In this document: piece after piece, positions 46,857 to 58,420 of the stretch
Position numbering within the stretch: the stretch's first letter is position 1
Layout: every line of letters begins with the position of its first letter
Source of the DNA: Panopea generosa
Taxonomy: Eukaryota > Mollusca > Bivalvia > Adapedonta > Hiatellidae
Assembly (NCBI GenBank): GCA_029582155.1
Contig: CM055907.1
Coordinates: 28,412,432-28,476,431, forward strand
Length of the DNA: 64,000 nt
Reading direction: 5' to 3'
Program-made: the position numbers and the translations under genes
The notes under the pieces: model-generated
Seen by the model: only the letters and a program-made list of their open reading frames with translations
Database searches by the model: none
Told to the model about the DNA's origin: nothing

Positions 46857-49800
46857 CTGCAAAGAGAATGGGATAGTTTGTAATGGGTTATTTTCAACAC
46901 TTATCATAGCTTTTAATTTGATGAAGGAGCACTAAATTAGACAAGGGTATACTGCATCCTTCAACTCCAGGTCCTTTGTGGTTGAGTGGTCCAAGGCACC
47001 ATCTCAAGATCACTTATCTGTCATTGTGGTGGGGTTCAACTCAGCTTGGTCCAAACTCTTTACATACTCAAGACATTTGTCAGCAACTTGCAGAAGGACG
47101 GCGGTTCAACTCAGAGTTCTGTTTATGCATCTGCAATCTTCCTTCATACATAAACTGGATGGCAGAATTATATAAGCTGTAATAGATATTTATGTATAAG
47201 AAACTTACACATATTTCACATTCTATCTCTGGAACAAGCTACTCCTAGTTTTCATTACTATTTACAAATATTTGAATTCAAAATCTCCCCATCTCTTACC
47301 AAAAAGTATTTTAACAATTTAACCAAGATGTAAACGTATAATCAATCCCCTTACCACTTACAAAAGATTTTCATTTATAATCCTTTTACTATTTACCAAC
47401 ATTTCAATTGATAACCCCCTAACCACTCATTAAAATAATCCACTTACCAGTTTATAATCTACTCTACTTACAAGTTTATAATCCAGTGTAAAAGTTTATA
47501 ATCCATTAACCACTTTATAATCCACTTACCACTTTATAATCTACTTACCATTTTATAATCTACTTACTGATTTATAATCCTCTTACCACTATATAATCTA
47601 CTTACCACTTTATAATCCACTTACCACTTTATATTCTACTTACCACTTTATAATCTACATACCACTTTATAATCCACTTACCACTTTATAATCTACTTAC
47701 CATTTTATAATCTACTCACCACTTGATAATCCACTTACCACTTTATATTCTACTTACTACTTTATAATCTACTTACCACTTTATATTCTACTTACCACTT
47801 TATAATCTACATACCACTTTATAATCTACATACCACTTTATAATCCACTTACCACTTTATATTCTACTTACCACTTTATAATCAACATACCACTTTATAA
47901 TCCACTTACCACTTTATAATCCACTTACCACTATATAATCTACTCACCACTTTATAATCCACTTACCACTTTATATTCTACTTACCACTTTATAATATAC
48001 TTACCACTTTATATTCCACTTACCACTTCATAATCTACTTACCATTTTATAATATATTTACCATTTTATTATCCACTTAGTACTATATAATCCACTTACC
48101 ACTATATAATCTACTTACCACTTTATAATCTACTTACCACTTTATATTCTACATACCACTTTATAATCCACTTACCACTTTATATTCTACTTACCACTTT
48201 ATAATCTACATACCACTTTATAATCTACTTACCATTTTATAATCTACTCACCACTTTATAATCCACTTACCCCTTTATATTCTACTTACCACTTTACAAT
48301 CTATTTACCATTTTATAAACTACTTACCACTTTATAATCCTCTTACCACTATATAATCTACTTACCACTTTATAATCCACTTACCACTATATAATCTACT
48401 CACCACTTTGTAATCCACTTACCACTTTTTATTTTACTTACCACTTTATAATCTACTTACCACTTTATATTCTACTTACCACTTTATAATCCACTTACCA
48501 CTTTATAAAATACTTACCATTTTATAATCCACTTACCATTTTATAATCCACTTAGTACTATATAATCTACTTACCACTTTATAATCCACTTACCACTACA
48601 TAATCTACTCACCACTTTATAATCCACTTACCACTTTATAATCTACTTACCACTTTATATTCTACTTATTACTTTATAATCCACTTACCACTTTATAATC
48701 CACTTACCACTTTACATTCTACTTACCACTTTATAATCTACATACCACTTTATAATCCACTTACCATTTTATAATCTACTTACCACTTTATAATCCACTT
48801 TCCACTATATAATCTACTCACCACTTTATAATCTACATACCACTTTATAATCTACTTACCATTTTATAATGTACTCACCACTTTATAATCCACTTACCCC
48901 TTTATATTCTACTTACCACTTTACAATCTATTTACCATTTTATAAACTACTTACCACTTTATAATCCTCTTACCACTATATAATCTACTTACCACTTTAT
49001 AATCCACTTACCACTTTACATTCTACTTACCACTTTATAATCTACATACCACTTTATAATCCACTTACCATTTTATAATCTACTTACCACTTTATAATCC
49101 ACTTTCCACTATATAATCTACTCACCACTTTATAATCCACTTACCACTTTATATTCTACTTACCACTTTATAATCTACATACCACTTTATAATCCACTTA
49201 CCACTTTATAACCTACTTACCACTTTATATTCTACTCACCACTTTATAATCCACTTACCACTTTATATTCTACTCCAACTTTATAATCCACTTACCACTT
49301 TATATTCTACTCACCACTTTATAATCCACTTACCACTTTATATTCTACTCACCACTTTATAATCTACATACCACTTTATAATCCACTTACCACTTTATAA
49401 AATACTTACCGTTTTATAATCTACTTACCACTTTATAATCCGCTTACCACTATATAATCTACTCACCACTTTATAATCCACTTACCACTATATAATCTAC
49501 TTTATAATCTACTGACCGCTTTATAATCTACTTACTGCTTTATAATTTACATGCCACTATATAATCTACTAACCACTTTATAATCTACTTACCACTATAT
49601 AATCTACTTACCAGTTTATAATCCATTTACCACTTTACGATCAACTTACCGCTATATAATCCACTGGAAAGATCCAATTCAAATGGGTCATCTGAGTTCT
49701 TAACTAGCAAGAATTTCAACGATTCAGCTCCAGATATATATGATATTTTTACTTCAACTCTAGATTTTGTTTTTCCATGTCTGGCAATCATATATTTTGT

Positions 49801-52800
49801 GCTATGGTCAAGGGACTTTATAATTATTTGCCACCTGAAACAGTTGATTTACCAGGGAGTGTGTACTGGTTTAAATTATACTAGATGCATATAGTTTATA
49901 GTGAAATTGGTCAATGGAGAGTTTAGCATCACTTGATGATGAAATACACACTGATTATGCCGTCTGCAGTGTTTACATGTAAACTTGTTATTGTAAGAAA
50001 AATGGCTCCAAAATCAAAAGAATTGAGTAGTGATGTACAACTCCGGTCAATTTTAATATCTCCAGTTCAATAGTTATGATTTATGGATAACAAACACATT
50101 CAGCACAAAATGTTCCTAATACAACACTTTGTCTAGACCAAAATAAACATGACCTACTTATAGATTTACGTGTATATTGACTTGCGTTATGTTCGATTCT
50201 CATATAGCTTTCAATCAACAATATAACGAAATCAATTAATAGCATTATAAATGGTGTTGTGTGACCCAGATTTAATCAATATAAAAAATACAACATAGAA
50301 ACACAACATACATAACGGTCGGATGACCTAATTAACCGTTAAATATGTTCATCAAAACACTGCTTGCGTAAGATGACAGATTGGTGCATTTTTCTATAAA
50401 ATCAAATGTAGCCCCGAACCTAATTTCGTCGTGTTACTATCAAAATTAAAAGAGGACAATCCGTAGTGAATAAAATACACTAACAATCACTATTTACTCA
50501 AACTACGAGTTATTATATCGAAAACATGTCAATATTTCACCCCATTAATGATTACATGTCAAACTGTGTTAGAGATTATATCCCCCCACCAGATGACGTC
50601 ACTATGCATAGTAGTAAATGCGTAAAACAATTTTTTTATGAAAATTGCCGCGTTTTTTAGTGTACAGCGAGATAAGTATATTCTTCCGCATTTCCATGGA
50701 AATTTTATGCTTCCCATAGAGTATTTTTGAATTTTTGTAAAGTAAAATATTCGGAATGAATAAAAAACTTTGAATCTTTTGTCGTATAATACATCCTCTG
50801 CTGCACAGGAGCTTGGGGAGTGGATAATAATGGAAGTTCATGATATTTGAATAATATGAATAATATTTCAATCATTGATTATAAATGTATCATTCATCTT
50901 TTTATGATGAATTATCTTTTAAAACTTATATCTGGTATAATATTGTATAATAATAGCAAAAAAAAAATCATTTAAAGAGTTTATTACCTCTTCTTATAAT
51001 AATTGCTATATACAGACATTTATGCTATAAAACAGGGGGAGTAATTTGACATAAAACTTACCCCACCCCCTGGCTGCAATGTTTTTTGACGAATCAAGAT
51101 GGCTTGAACAAACTTGGTAGAGAGTCACCTAAGGAACATTTCTGAGAAATTATTTTAAAATTGAGCCAGTAGTTTCTAACAAGAAGATTTTTTAAGTTTT
51201 TACTATAGCTTATATAGTAAACTAACCCCAGCCCCAGGCTGCCATGTTTTTTGACGAATCAAGACGGCTTGAACAACTTGGTAGAGGGTCACCCAAGGAA
51301 CATTTCTGTGAAAATATATCAAAATTGGTTGAGTGGTTTCAGAGGAGAAGTTATTAAAAGCTAAAAGTTAACGACGGACGACAGACGACGGACACCAGGC
51401 GATCACAAAAGCTCACCTGTGAGCATTAGGCTCAGGTGAGCTAAAAACCCAATAACAATTAAAGAAGATAAGGTCTGGACAGCGGACAGACAGAGCTGTG
51501 ACCTTGACCTTTGACGAACAGACCCAAGTCAGTCGCATGACACATCATCTTGTCATAGTGAACATTCTTGCCAAGTTATTTAAAAATGTAATCGCAACTA
51601 AAGAAGATACAGTCCGGTCAGGACAAAACACAGTGTATACATTGGATTTTCAAACACTTGACCTTGAGCTATGACCTAGACCTTTGACTTACAGTCTTGT
51701 CCTAGTGAACGTTTGTGCCAAGTAATTTAAAATTCCGATAACAACTATAAAAGATAAGGTCTGGTCTGCAGTGGACGGACGGAGCTGTGACCTTGACATT
51801 TGAGGAACAGACACAAGTCACTCGCATGACACATCGTCTTGTCCTACTGAACATTTGTGCCAAGTTATTTAAAATTGCAATCATAACTGAAGAAGATACG
51901 GTCCGGACAGGACGAAACACAGTGTATACATTGGATTTTTAAACACTTGACCTTGAGCTATGACCTAGACCTTTGACTTACAGACCCAAGTCATTCACAT
52001 GACACATCGTCTTGTTCTAGTGAACATTTGTGCCAAGTTATTTAAAATCCAAATCACAACTTAAGAAAATACGCTCCAGACATGAGGAAACACAGTGTAT
52101 ACATTGGATTTCCAAATACTTGACCTTGAGCTATGACCTAGACCTTTGACAAACAGACACAAGTCATTTGAATGACACTTTGTCTTGTCCTAGTGAACAT
52201 TTGTGCCAAGTTATTTAAAATTCCAATCACAACTGAAGGAGATATGGTGAGGACAGCAGGGGAAACACGGATGGACGCAGTCCATTTCTATATAATTAAG
52301 AGCTTACCAAATAATTATTATAATAACAGTTTACAGTTGTTAGCCGAGTCAATAGCATGTCTGACTTTTAATCCAGGTGTCTTGAGTTTGAATCCCAGCT
52401 CAGTCACATTGTCTGTGATGATCGATATACAACATTGCATGCCATTGTCATTCATTTTACTGCTGATTCAAGTGGGAAAGTTATCAGTTAATTTCAGAGA
52501 TGGGTGTGCTTGAGTAGTGGTTAACCTTCCAGGATCACAGGTAAGAGTGGTTATGTTAACTGATCATCTGTTAGCCCTTAATGGCATAAAAATGATGCTA
52601 AATATTAAAACAAACAAATTTACATTAGTTAATATCAATTACAGACTACATTTAGTTGGATTTTAGACAGGCACACTTGTCATATTATTTTCTCTTTTAT
52701 ATTGGTCAAAAATATTCATATATATCAATATTCTGACCTCAGCTAGTCTAATTTGAAACAAGCTACTGCTTTTTCTTAGAGAGAGAAACAATTAACCTCT

Positions 52801-55800
52801 GTCTGAACACCTTGCTATCAATTAGCCAATCAAAATATGGCTTATAAAAATGGGATCATCTCACCCGGCTATGACAGTAAAATAAATCTATTTCTTACCC
52901 ATGAAGCAGTGCCTGCTTGATGAATCCTTTCCGTTTCTTCAGCACCAGATTAATCTTTCCTGGTTTTGCCTCAAGCGCTTCAATAGCACCGCCGACAACG
53001 ACACAAGCAGCATGGCCTGGATGTGTACAGATCCACTTGAAACTTGTCTTACTGACAGAGCCAGCACCTTGTACATAAATACAAACTTTCTTTTCATTCT
53101 TTTTTTCATAGAAACTAATGCAAATTAAAATATCTTAAAGGAAACTAAAGCTATTAAGAGAATACTGGTCTTTTTAAAGAACCCAAGGGAAATAACTGTT
53201 TATTTAGAACAGAATGGGCCGTATGGACAACTCATTTAAGCTGTTATGCTTATAAATATTCTGAACAAGTCTGCTCACAATGTGATGAAAATCATTATCA
53301 CTGTATAGAGAATACCATGTAAGTGTCTGATATTATCAACTTTATCAGGTGAGGCTCAGTGCTGACCATGATGAAGTTGATAATATAAGACACTAACATG
53401 GTATTCTCTTTATCATGGCAATATTTCTAATTTGCCTTTTTTATGGAATTGAAAATCAGTATCAAACTTTTGTTTACAACCTGAAGAGATTCTGTTCAGG
53501 TCAAAATGTATAATTATACATAATGACGTCATGTACCTGATAAACTTGCACTGACGATGTAGACCTATGCTTATCAGGCAGGCAGTTTATCAACAGAAAT
53601 GGATGCATTGACATGATGAAATGTTTATACAGAACAAGTCTCAGAGCTGTTAAAGGAAAGTGCACTCAACTTTTTGAAGCTTGTCTCAAGATGACTGGAA
53701 TTGGACAATGATAATATTATGGAACATGCAATAAAAGGTCTAACCTAGTAAAATAAGCTATATAATTCTAAAACATACAGGTTATGGTAACTTTCCCTGT
53801 GAGTTTTTACTTAAATCAATTAATTTTCAGTTAACCCTTTACTTCATATAGATACCTTTGGACACCTCTAATATAGACGCCTTTGGACACTTCTAATATA
53901 GATGCCTTTGGACACCTCTAATATAGATGCCTTTGGACACCTCAAATATAGAAGGCTTTGGACACCTTTAATATAGACACTTTGGACACCTCTTATATAG
54001 ACGCCTTTGGACACCTCTAATATAGATGCCTTTGGACACCTCTAATATAGACGCCTTTGGACACCTCTAATATAGACACCTTTGGACACTTCTAATATAG
54101 ATGCCTTTGGACACCTCAAATATAGAAGGCTTTGGACACCTCTAATATAGACGCCTTTGGACACCTCTAATATAGACGCTTTGGACACCTCTAATAAAGA
54201 CCCCTTTGGACACCTCTAATAAAGACGCCTTTGGACACCTCTAATATAAACGCCTTTGGACACCTCTAATATAGATGCCTTTGGACACCTCTAATATAGA
54301 TCTATGAAGTAAAGTGTTAAATCCCAATTGTACTTTCTGAGAAAAATGAGTTTTCTAAAACATTTTAATAAAATAACATTGATGTCTAAAACAAAATTTT
54401 GGCAGCCTGACAAAGTTATTGCACCATTTAATGCTGACACAGTGAACCAATTAGAGTAACCAATCACTGTTGTGAAGTGTCACTGAATTCCAGCCAATGG
54501 TTGCCGACAAACCGCGACAACAAAACTCATTGAAAAATTATTTAGGCGCAACATGCAGACGATATGCACAACTAGGCTTAGTACCAATCACTCTTGTGAA
54601 GTTCGCTGAATCTAGCCAATAGTTGCCGAGAAATAGCGACCACAAAAAATATGTATGAAAAATTCAAAGGGCCAGCCGCCATAACTCATTGAAAAATTAT
54701 TCAGGCGCAACATGCCAACGATATGCACAACTAGGCTGGGTACCAGTCACCCTTGTCAGGTTTCACTGAATTCTGACCAACGGTTGCTGAGAAATAGCGA
54801 TCACAAAAATTGTCCACAGATGGAAAAAACAACCCAATGAAAAATTATTCTTGCACAACAAGCCGTTCATATGCACAACTAGGCTTGGTACCAGTCACCC
54901 ATGTGAAATTTCACTGGGGGTATAAACATGAACCTCCACTGATTTTTATACCCAGTACCCGGAGTGTGGGAGAGTGTGATAGCTACTGCCTTGAGTGTGA
55001 GAGTAAGTGAGAGTGTGTTCGAGGGAGAGTATCAGAGAGTGTGATAGAGTGTGACTGTGAGGGAGAGTGTGAGATAGTGTCGGAGTGGGAGAGTTTTGGA
55101 GATTGTTGGAGTGGGAGAGAGGGAGTGGGAGGAAGAGAGTGAGGGATATTGTGGGAAAGTGTGGGACAGCATGATAGGGTGTGGGAGGGAGAGTGTGGGA
55201 GTGTCTGACAGAGTGAGAGATAGTAAGTGTAAGAGTGTCGGAGTGCGATGGAGAGTGGGAAATAGTGTGAGAGTGTGTGGGAGAGTTGGAGAGAGTGTGA
55301 GGAGAGAAAGTAGGAGAGTGTGAATGTGAGGAGGGGTGTGAGAGAGTGTGGGTGTGTGAGGGAGAGTTTGAAAGAGTGTGGGGGAAGAAGTAAGAGAGCA
55401 TGAAAAAGTGTGAGGGAGAGTGCAAGAGTGTGTGAAAGTGTGAGTGTGTGGGAGAGTGGGAGAGAATGGGAAAGAGTGAGAATGAGGGATAGTGTGAGGG
55501 AGGTTGTGAGAGAGTGAAGGAGAGTGTGGGAGTGTGAGGGAGTATGGGAGAGAGAGTGGGAGAGAGAGAGTGGGAAAGAGTGTAGGAAAGAGTGTGCAAG
55601 TGTGAGGGAGATTATTGGTCCTAGTACTTTATTACAGAGTTGACAAAGGGACAGACAGACATATGGTGAAACCAGTATATGTCCAATTTTGGTAAAAATA
55701 TCTCTCAGCAGTAAATTGGCAAAATTATATACTGGTACTTGTCCTATATGAGTGAAAGATAGAAATATTACTTACCACTTGTAAGAAAGTAGTCTCTGTA

Positions 55801-56265
55801 AAATGGAAAGTAGAACTGCCCAGTCAGCACAAGTAAATGTGAGGTCAAACCTGGAAACAGCTTACTAAACCCTGTACCGTCTGTGGCAAATGACAGAAAC
55901 CCACTAGTCTGCAATATGCCATGAGGATGCAATCCAAAAATATAGCTCTTTTCTGGATCCAGTTCAACTGTTCTATGCAGTTTTGCTGGGAAGTACGCTG
56001 CCATGTTCCTCCATACTGCAAGTCCACGTATGAAACCCAAAGTTCTCCCACCAGTCTCATGACTGTTTCGATCATAAAAAAACCAGACCAGGTAAAGAAG
56101 CGAAATCCAGTAGAATTGCGTAAAAAGTAAATAAATAAACAGAGCCAAACTTCCGAAGCCGCCTAATAGGAATGTGAGAACCCACTGTAAAGTACACAAC
56201 GTCTGAATCCTACGTGAGAGTGGGATGTTAAAAGGAGCAAAGTCTATTCCCAGTATTTTAGTCAT
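46654..56265 (-). CDS. DGAT2/MOGAT-family acyltransferase (3' end not in view)
   Basis: Three coding exons give 287 residues of a family usually about 335-390 long. The family transfers acyl-CoA to mono- or diacylglycerol in the ER membrane during triacylglycerol synthesis. The N terminus (DFAPFNIPLSRRIQTLCTLQ) resembles MOGAT more than DGAT2, so 2-acylglycerol O-acyltransferase is favoured but not proven. Visible features are a hydrophobic hairpin (about 24-64), YFP (91-93), ELDPEKSYIFGLHPHG with HPHG at 113-116, VGGAIEAL, RKGFIKQALLHGASLVPVFS then FGE, and the GRGVFNYTFG ... MPHRKPLNTV block. HPHG is the family's active-site motif. The final exon (about 45-50 residues, normally VxxPI...PT.EQI..LH..Y) is not found between 44 and 46.65 kb; it may be in the N gap or lost. 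All introns are repeat-rich. Confidence 0.93.
46968..47115 (+). mobile_element. SINE (Leu/Ser-like head) in acyltransferase intron 2
   Basis: TTGTGGTTGAGTGGTCCAAG, then GCACCATCTCAAGATCACTT, and box B-like GGTGGGGTTCAACTC. It is antisense to the gene. Confidence 0.7.
47340..49665 (-). repeat. 20-bp satellite carrying a strong 5' splice-site motif per unit
   Basis: About 110 copies of a 20-bp unit. In the gene's sense (minus) strand it reads AAAGTGGTAAGTAGATTATA, with RTGGTAAGT retained in most copies. GTAAGT is the consensus donor hexamer. The 12-mer AAGTGGTAAGTA also occurs at the genuine exon 1 donor of this gene (55775-55776). Variants change TAGATTAT to TGGATTAT or TAGAATAT, and the left edge (47340-47440) is degenerate. 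It lies wholly in intron 2. Confidence 0.93.
49666..51035 (-). other. Intron 2, unique-looking AT-rich sequence
   Basis: No repeat family or ORF recognised. The 89-codon minus ORF at 50602-50871 is AT-rich with no family resemblance. Confidence 0.45.
51040..51446 (+). mobile_element. Dispersed element with terminal hairpin
   Basis: Two tandem copies of a unit (GCTGCAATGTTTTTTGACGA, ATCAAGA and GGCTTGAACAA ... GAACATTTCTG) are followed by GACGGACGACAGACGACGGA and a hairpin, AGCTCACCTG ... CAGGTGAGCT (10-bp perfect stem, 51408-51440). This is typical of abundant mollusc non-autonomous elements. Confidence 0.65.
51460..52270. repeat. ~160-180-bp diverged tandem repeat, ~5 copies
   Basis: The recurring order is AAGAAGATAAGGTCTGGACA, GCTGTGACCTTGACCTTTGA, CAGACCCAAGTCA, CATGACACATCGTCTTGTCC, TAGTGAACATTTGTGCCAAG and TTATTTAAAA. 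Alternating units carry CACAGTGTATACATTGGATT. Confidence 0.8.
52330..52622 (+). mobile_element. SINE family 1, full length, in intron 2
   Basis: Head GTTGTTAGCCGAGTCAATAG with box B GAGTTTGAATCCC. Body CTGATTCAAGTGGGAAAGTT, ATCAGTTAATTTC and AGATGGGTGTGCTTGAGTAG; tail AAACAAACAAA. Confidence 0.8.
52899..53067 (-). CDS. Acyltransferase exon 2
   Basis: 169 nt, residues 164(split)-219. AGSVSKTSFKWICTHPGHAA, then CVVVGGAIEALEAKPGKINL and VLKKRKGFIKQALLH. The acceptor ATTTATGTACAAG is pyrimidine-poor but is supported by frame and by the SVSK..., GGAxEAL and RKGF homology. The donor is CATGG|GTAAGA. Confidence 0.93.
53306..53412. repeat. Foldback / hairpin, ~38-bp arms
   Basis: Left arm AGAGAATACCATGTAAGTGT, then CTGATATTATCAACTTTA. 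The right arm is its near-perfect reverse complement (about 3 mismatches), with a 27-30 nt loop. It lies about 240 nt upstream of the exon 2 acceptor, inside intron 1. It could be a MITE remnant or a transcribed hairpin. Confidence 0.85.
53831..54320. mobile_element. TTAA-flanked MITE with internal 24-bp minisatellite
   Basis: TTAA at 53831-53834 and 54317-54320 flank inverted ends: CCCTTTACTTCATATAGAT on the left, and CACTTTACTTCATAGAT as the reverse complement of the right. Between them are about 19 copies of CCTTTGGACACCTCTAATAT plus AGAYG. The related 18103-18305 element has only one such unit. It lies in acyltransferase intron 1. Confidence 0.75.
54470..54930. repeat. ~185-bp tandem repeat, three copies
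   Basis: The recurring order is TTGAAAAATTATTTAGGCGC, AACATGC, GATATGCACAACTAGGCTTA, GTACCA, TTGTGAAGTT and GCCGAGAAATAGCGACCACA. The third copy is truncated near 54930. Confidence 0.75.
54955..55612. repeat. GAGAGTGTGA low-complexity tract
   Basis: About 650 bp of irregular GAGAGTGTG/GGGAGAGTG units. On the gene's sense strand this is a pyrimidine-rich CACTCTCC tract in intron 1. The 217-codon minus ORF (HTLSHSLSPT...) is low-complexity and not a gene. Confidence 0.9.
55776..56265 (-). CDS. Acyltransferase exon 1 of coding sequence
   Basis: 490 nt, residues 1-163 plus one base. It contains the membrane hairpin, YFP and HPHG motifs. The donor is ACAAGTG|GTAAGT. The exon probably extends to 56324 as 5' UTR, since TTCTTTATTTCAG precedes it on the minus strand, which implies a further upstream non-coding exon. 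Confidence 0.93.
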
Positions 56266-56365
56266 GGTTATGTCAAATTGTTCAGCTCTGGCAGATTAGA
56301 CCAAGTTTCTAAAGTTTCAGTGCTCTGAAATAAAGAACAGATGTCAGTTTGTTAACTGAATGACG

Positions 56366-57085
56366 AAGTCTAAAAGAGCCATAATATTGCCAAAATGCAA
56401 CCCAGAGTTATGGTTCTTGTCTCTGTGTGTTCCACTGATGATGCTGAGCACACATGTGAAGCTTCATTCATATCTAATGAGTGGTTGCAAAGATATTTTA
56501 CCTGATAAAAAACATTAACCAAAAGTCCAAAAAGATCATAACTGTGCCAAAATGAAACACCGAGTAATTGTTTCCTTACTCTGAGTGTTCCATTGATGAT
56601 GCTGAAGACACATGTGAAGTTTCATTCGTATCCAATGAGTGGTTGTATAGATATCTTACCTAATAATAAACTTTAACCTAAAAAAAATAAGTCCAAAAAG
56701 GGCCATAACTGTTCCAAAATACAATCAAGAGTTATGGTTCTCGTCTCTATGTGTTCCATTGTAGATGTTGAATACACATGAAGTTTCATTCATATCCAAG
56801 GGGTGGTTGCATAGATATCTTACCTGATGAAAAAAATTAACCTAAAAATTAAGTCTAAAACTTTGCCAAAATGCAACGCAGAATTATGGTTCTTGTCCCT
56901 GTGTGTAACATTGATGATGCTGAACACACATGTGAAGTTTCATTCATATCCAATGAGTGGTTGCATAAATTTTACCTGATAAAAAAATTTAACCTGAAAA
57001 ACCAATGCTGCCGACGGCACAGATGCTGATGCTGGACAAGTACAATAGCACCCCTCTTTTACGAATAGTCAAGCTAAAAATGATA
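56366..57085 (+). repeat. Four tandem copies of the interior of the CCATAACT element
   Basis: Units of about 165 bp: CATAACTGTGCCAAAATG, GAGTTATGGTTCTTGTCTCT, GTGTGTTCCATTGATGATGC, ACATGTGAAGTTTCATTCAT, ATCCAATGAGTGGTTG and TTACCTGATAAAAA. The last is followed by the element's 3' end, TTTTACGAATAGTCAAGCTA. Confidence 0.75.
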
Positions 57086-57930
57086 GAACCCTGTATGCCA
57101 TCATGTTCCGACACTTGGACAAATTTTAAATTAAACAATATTGGTAGAGGATCACCAGGGAAATAAACAATCTTTCAATAAAAATAGTTCAAAATCTTTT
57201 AAAATTGGACAGGGCCATTGCATAATCGATGTATGATTAAAACTGAATAAATGTTCTCTAGTGGAAGCCTTTAAATATTGACTGAGCCAAGGCCACTGAT
57301 GGCCATCTTGTTAAATGCTCAGATACAATAACCACACTTTTGGTAAAGGGTTAGCTGGGTAACATTTCAGCAAATTTTATGAAAATGGTTTTAGTGGTTT
57401 CAGAGACATCTTTTAAAATTAAAAAATAATAAAACTGAGTCAAAATTCTAATCCTCTACTCATTGTCATATTTTATGATCAGACAATACTTTATATAGAC
57501 TATTATTGAACATCATTTTTGAACACAGATGTGAAAATGATTTTTTTATTTTCCCTATACTAGCAGCTATTCCCATGTAAAAGTCATACATCCCAGTCTG
57601 CTGATTTGTAAAATCTTCAATCCCTGGCTCTGGTAAGGATAATTCATGTAGATTTAACATAAGTCTGATTATATAAGGTGTGGATGGACACCTTTTTTAT
57701 TATTTGGGTATCCAATTAGCAGTCCATCTCTGAAGACGCAAAATAAAAATCTTTAAAAGGCTCTTTAGAGATGTGTAGTATGTTGCACCAGAGACATATA
57801 AACAATTAAGTCAATGGTTGCACTTCTCTTATATATGAACAGACTTTACAGTCCAGTTCTTTAAAGGGGAATATTTTTGTTACAATTACTACTCTTTTTG
57901 GTTCACCTTATGGTCCCTTTCAATCTTTCT
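57086..57930. other. Intergenic / possible 5'-UTR intron, degraded repeats
   Basis: At 57110-57420 there are two degraded copies of the TTGGTAGAGGATCACC ... GGAACATTTC-type unit also seen at 51.1-51.3 kb. No gene. Confidence 0.45.
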
Positions 57931-58417
57931 AAAATACTTATCTAAGAAAAAGGGCAGGTTTTAATGTATATTTATAGATTTTGCTAAAGCTTTTATTCAG
58001 CATCAAAAATTATGGTATGCATTTGCTAGAAATAATATAAATGGTAGCTTTCTAATTATTATCAAGTCTATGTATGCAAAACTTGTGTTAAAGTGCATGA
58101 CAGACTGACAGGTTTCTTCAGCTGTAATACTGGAACAAGACAGGGATGTGTTGGTAGCCCCATAATATTTTCCCTTTTTATAAACGATTTAGTTACTTTT
58201 CTACATGAAAAATGTGAAAAACAAGAAAAACTTGGGCAGGGCGTATTAAAGATATACTTTTCAGATTTGAGTTCAGATATGTGCGGATCTCCCATGATGT
58301 TGGGGATAAATTAGGGTTTATTAATATGTTTAAGTAATGCTTAATTGATTGTTATTCACAAAACTGGCATGATGATGTTGAAACTTCACCAAAAGCCTTA
58401 CATTATAAATACTATAA
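57930..58417 (+). pseudogene. LINE reverse transcriptase, 5' part (interrupted)
   Basis: The plus strand encodes FIDFAKAFIQHQKLWYAFAR, NNINGSFL, then after a frameshift FSCNTGTRQGCVGSPIIFSL and FINDLVTFLHEKCEK. These match conserved non-LTR RT motifs (DFxKAFDxxxHxxLW and GxRQGCxLSPxLFxLYINDL). Stops and frameshifts make it non-functional. It is broken at 58418 by an insertion and resumes at 60721. Confidence 0.8.
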
Positions 58418-58420
58418 CGT

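Noticed and set aside
54946-55599. 217-codon minus ORF (HTLSHSLSPTLSP...)
   Set aside because: Low-complexity translation of the GAGAGTGTGA tract.
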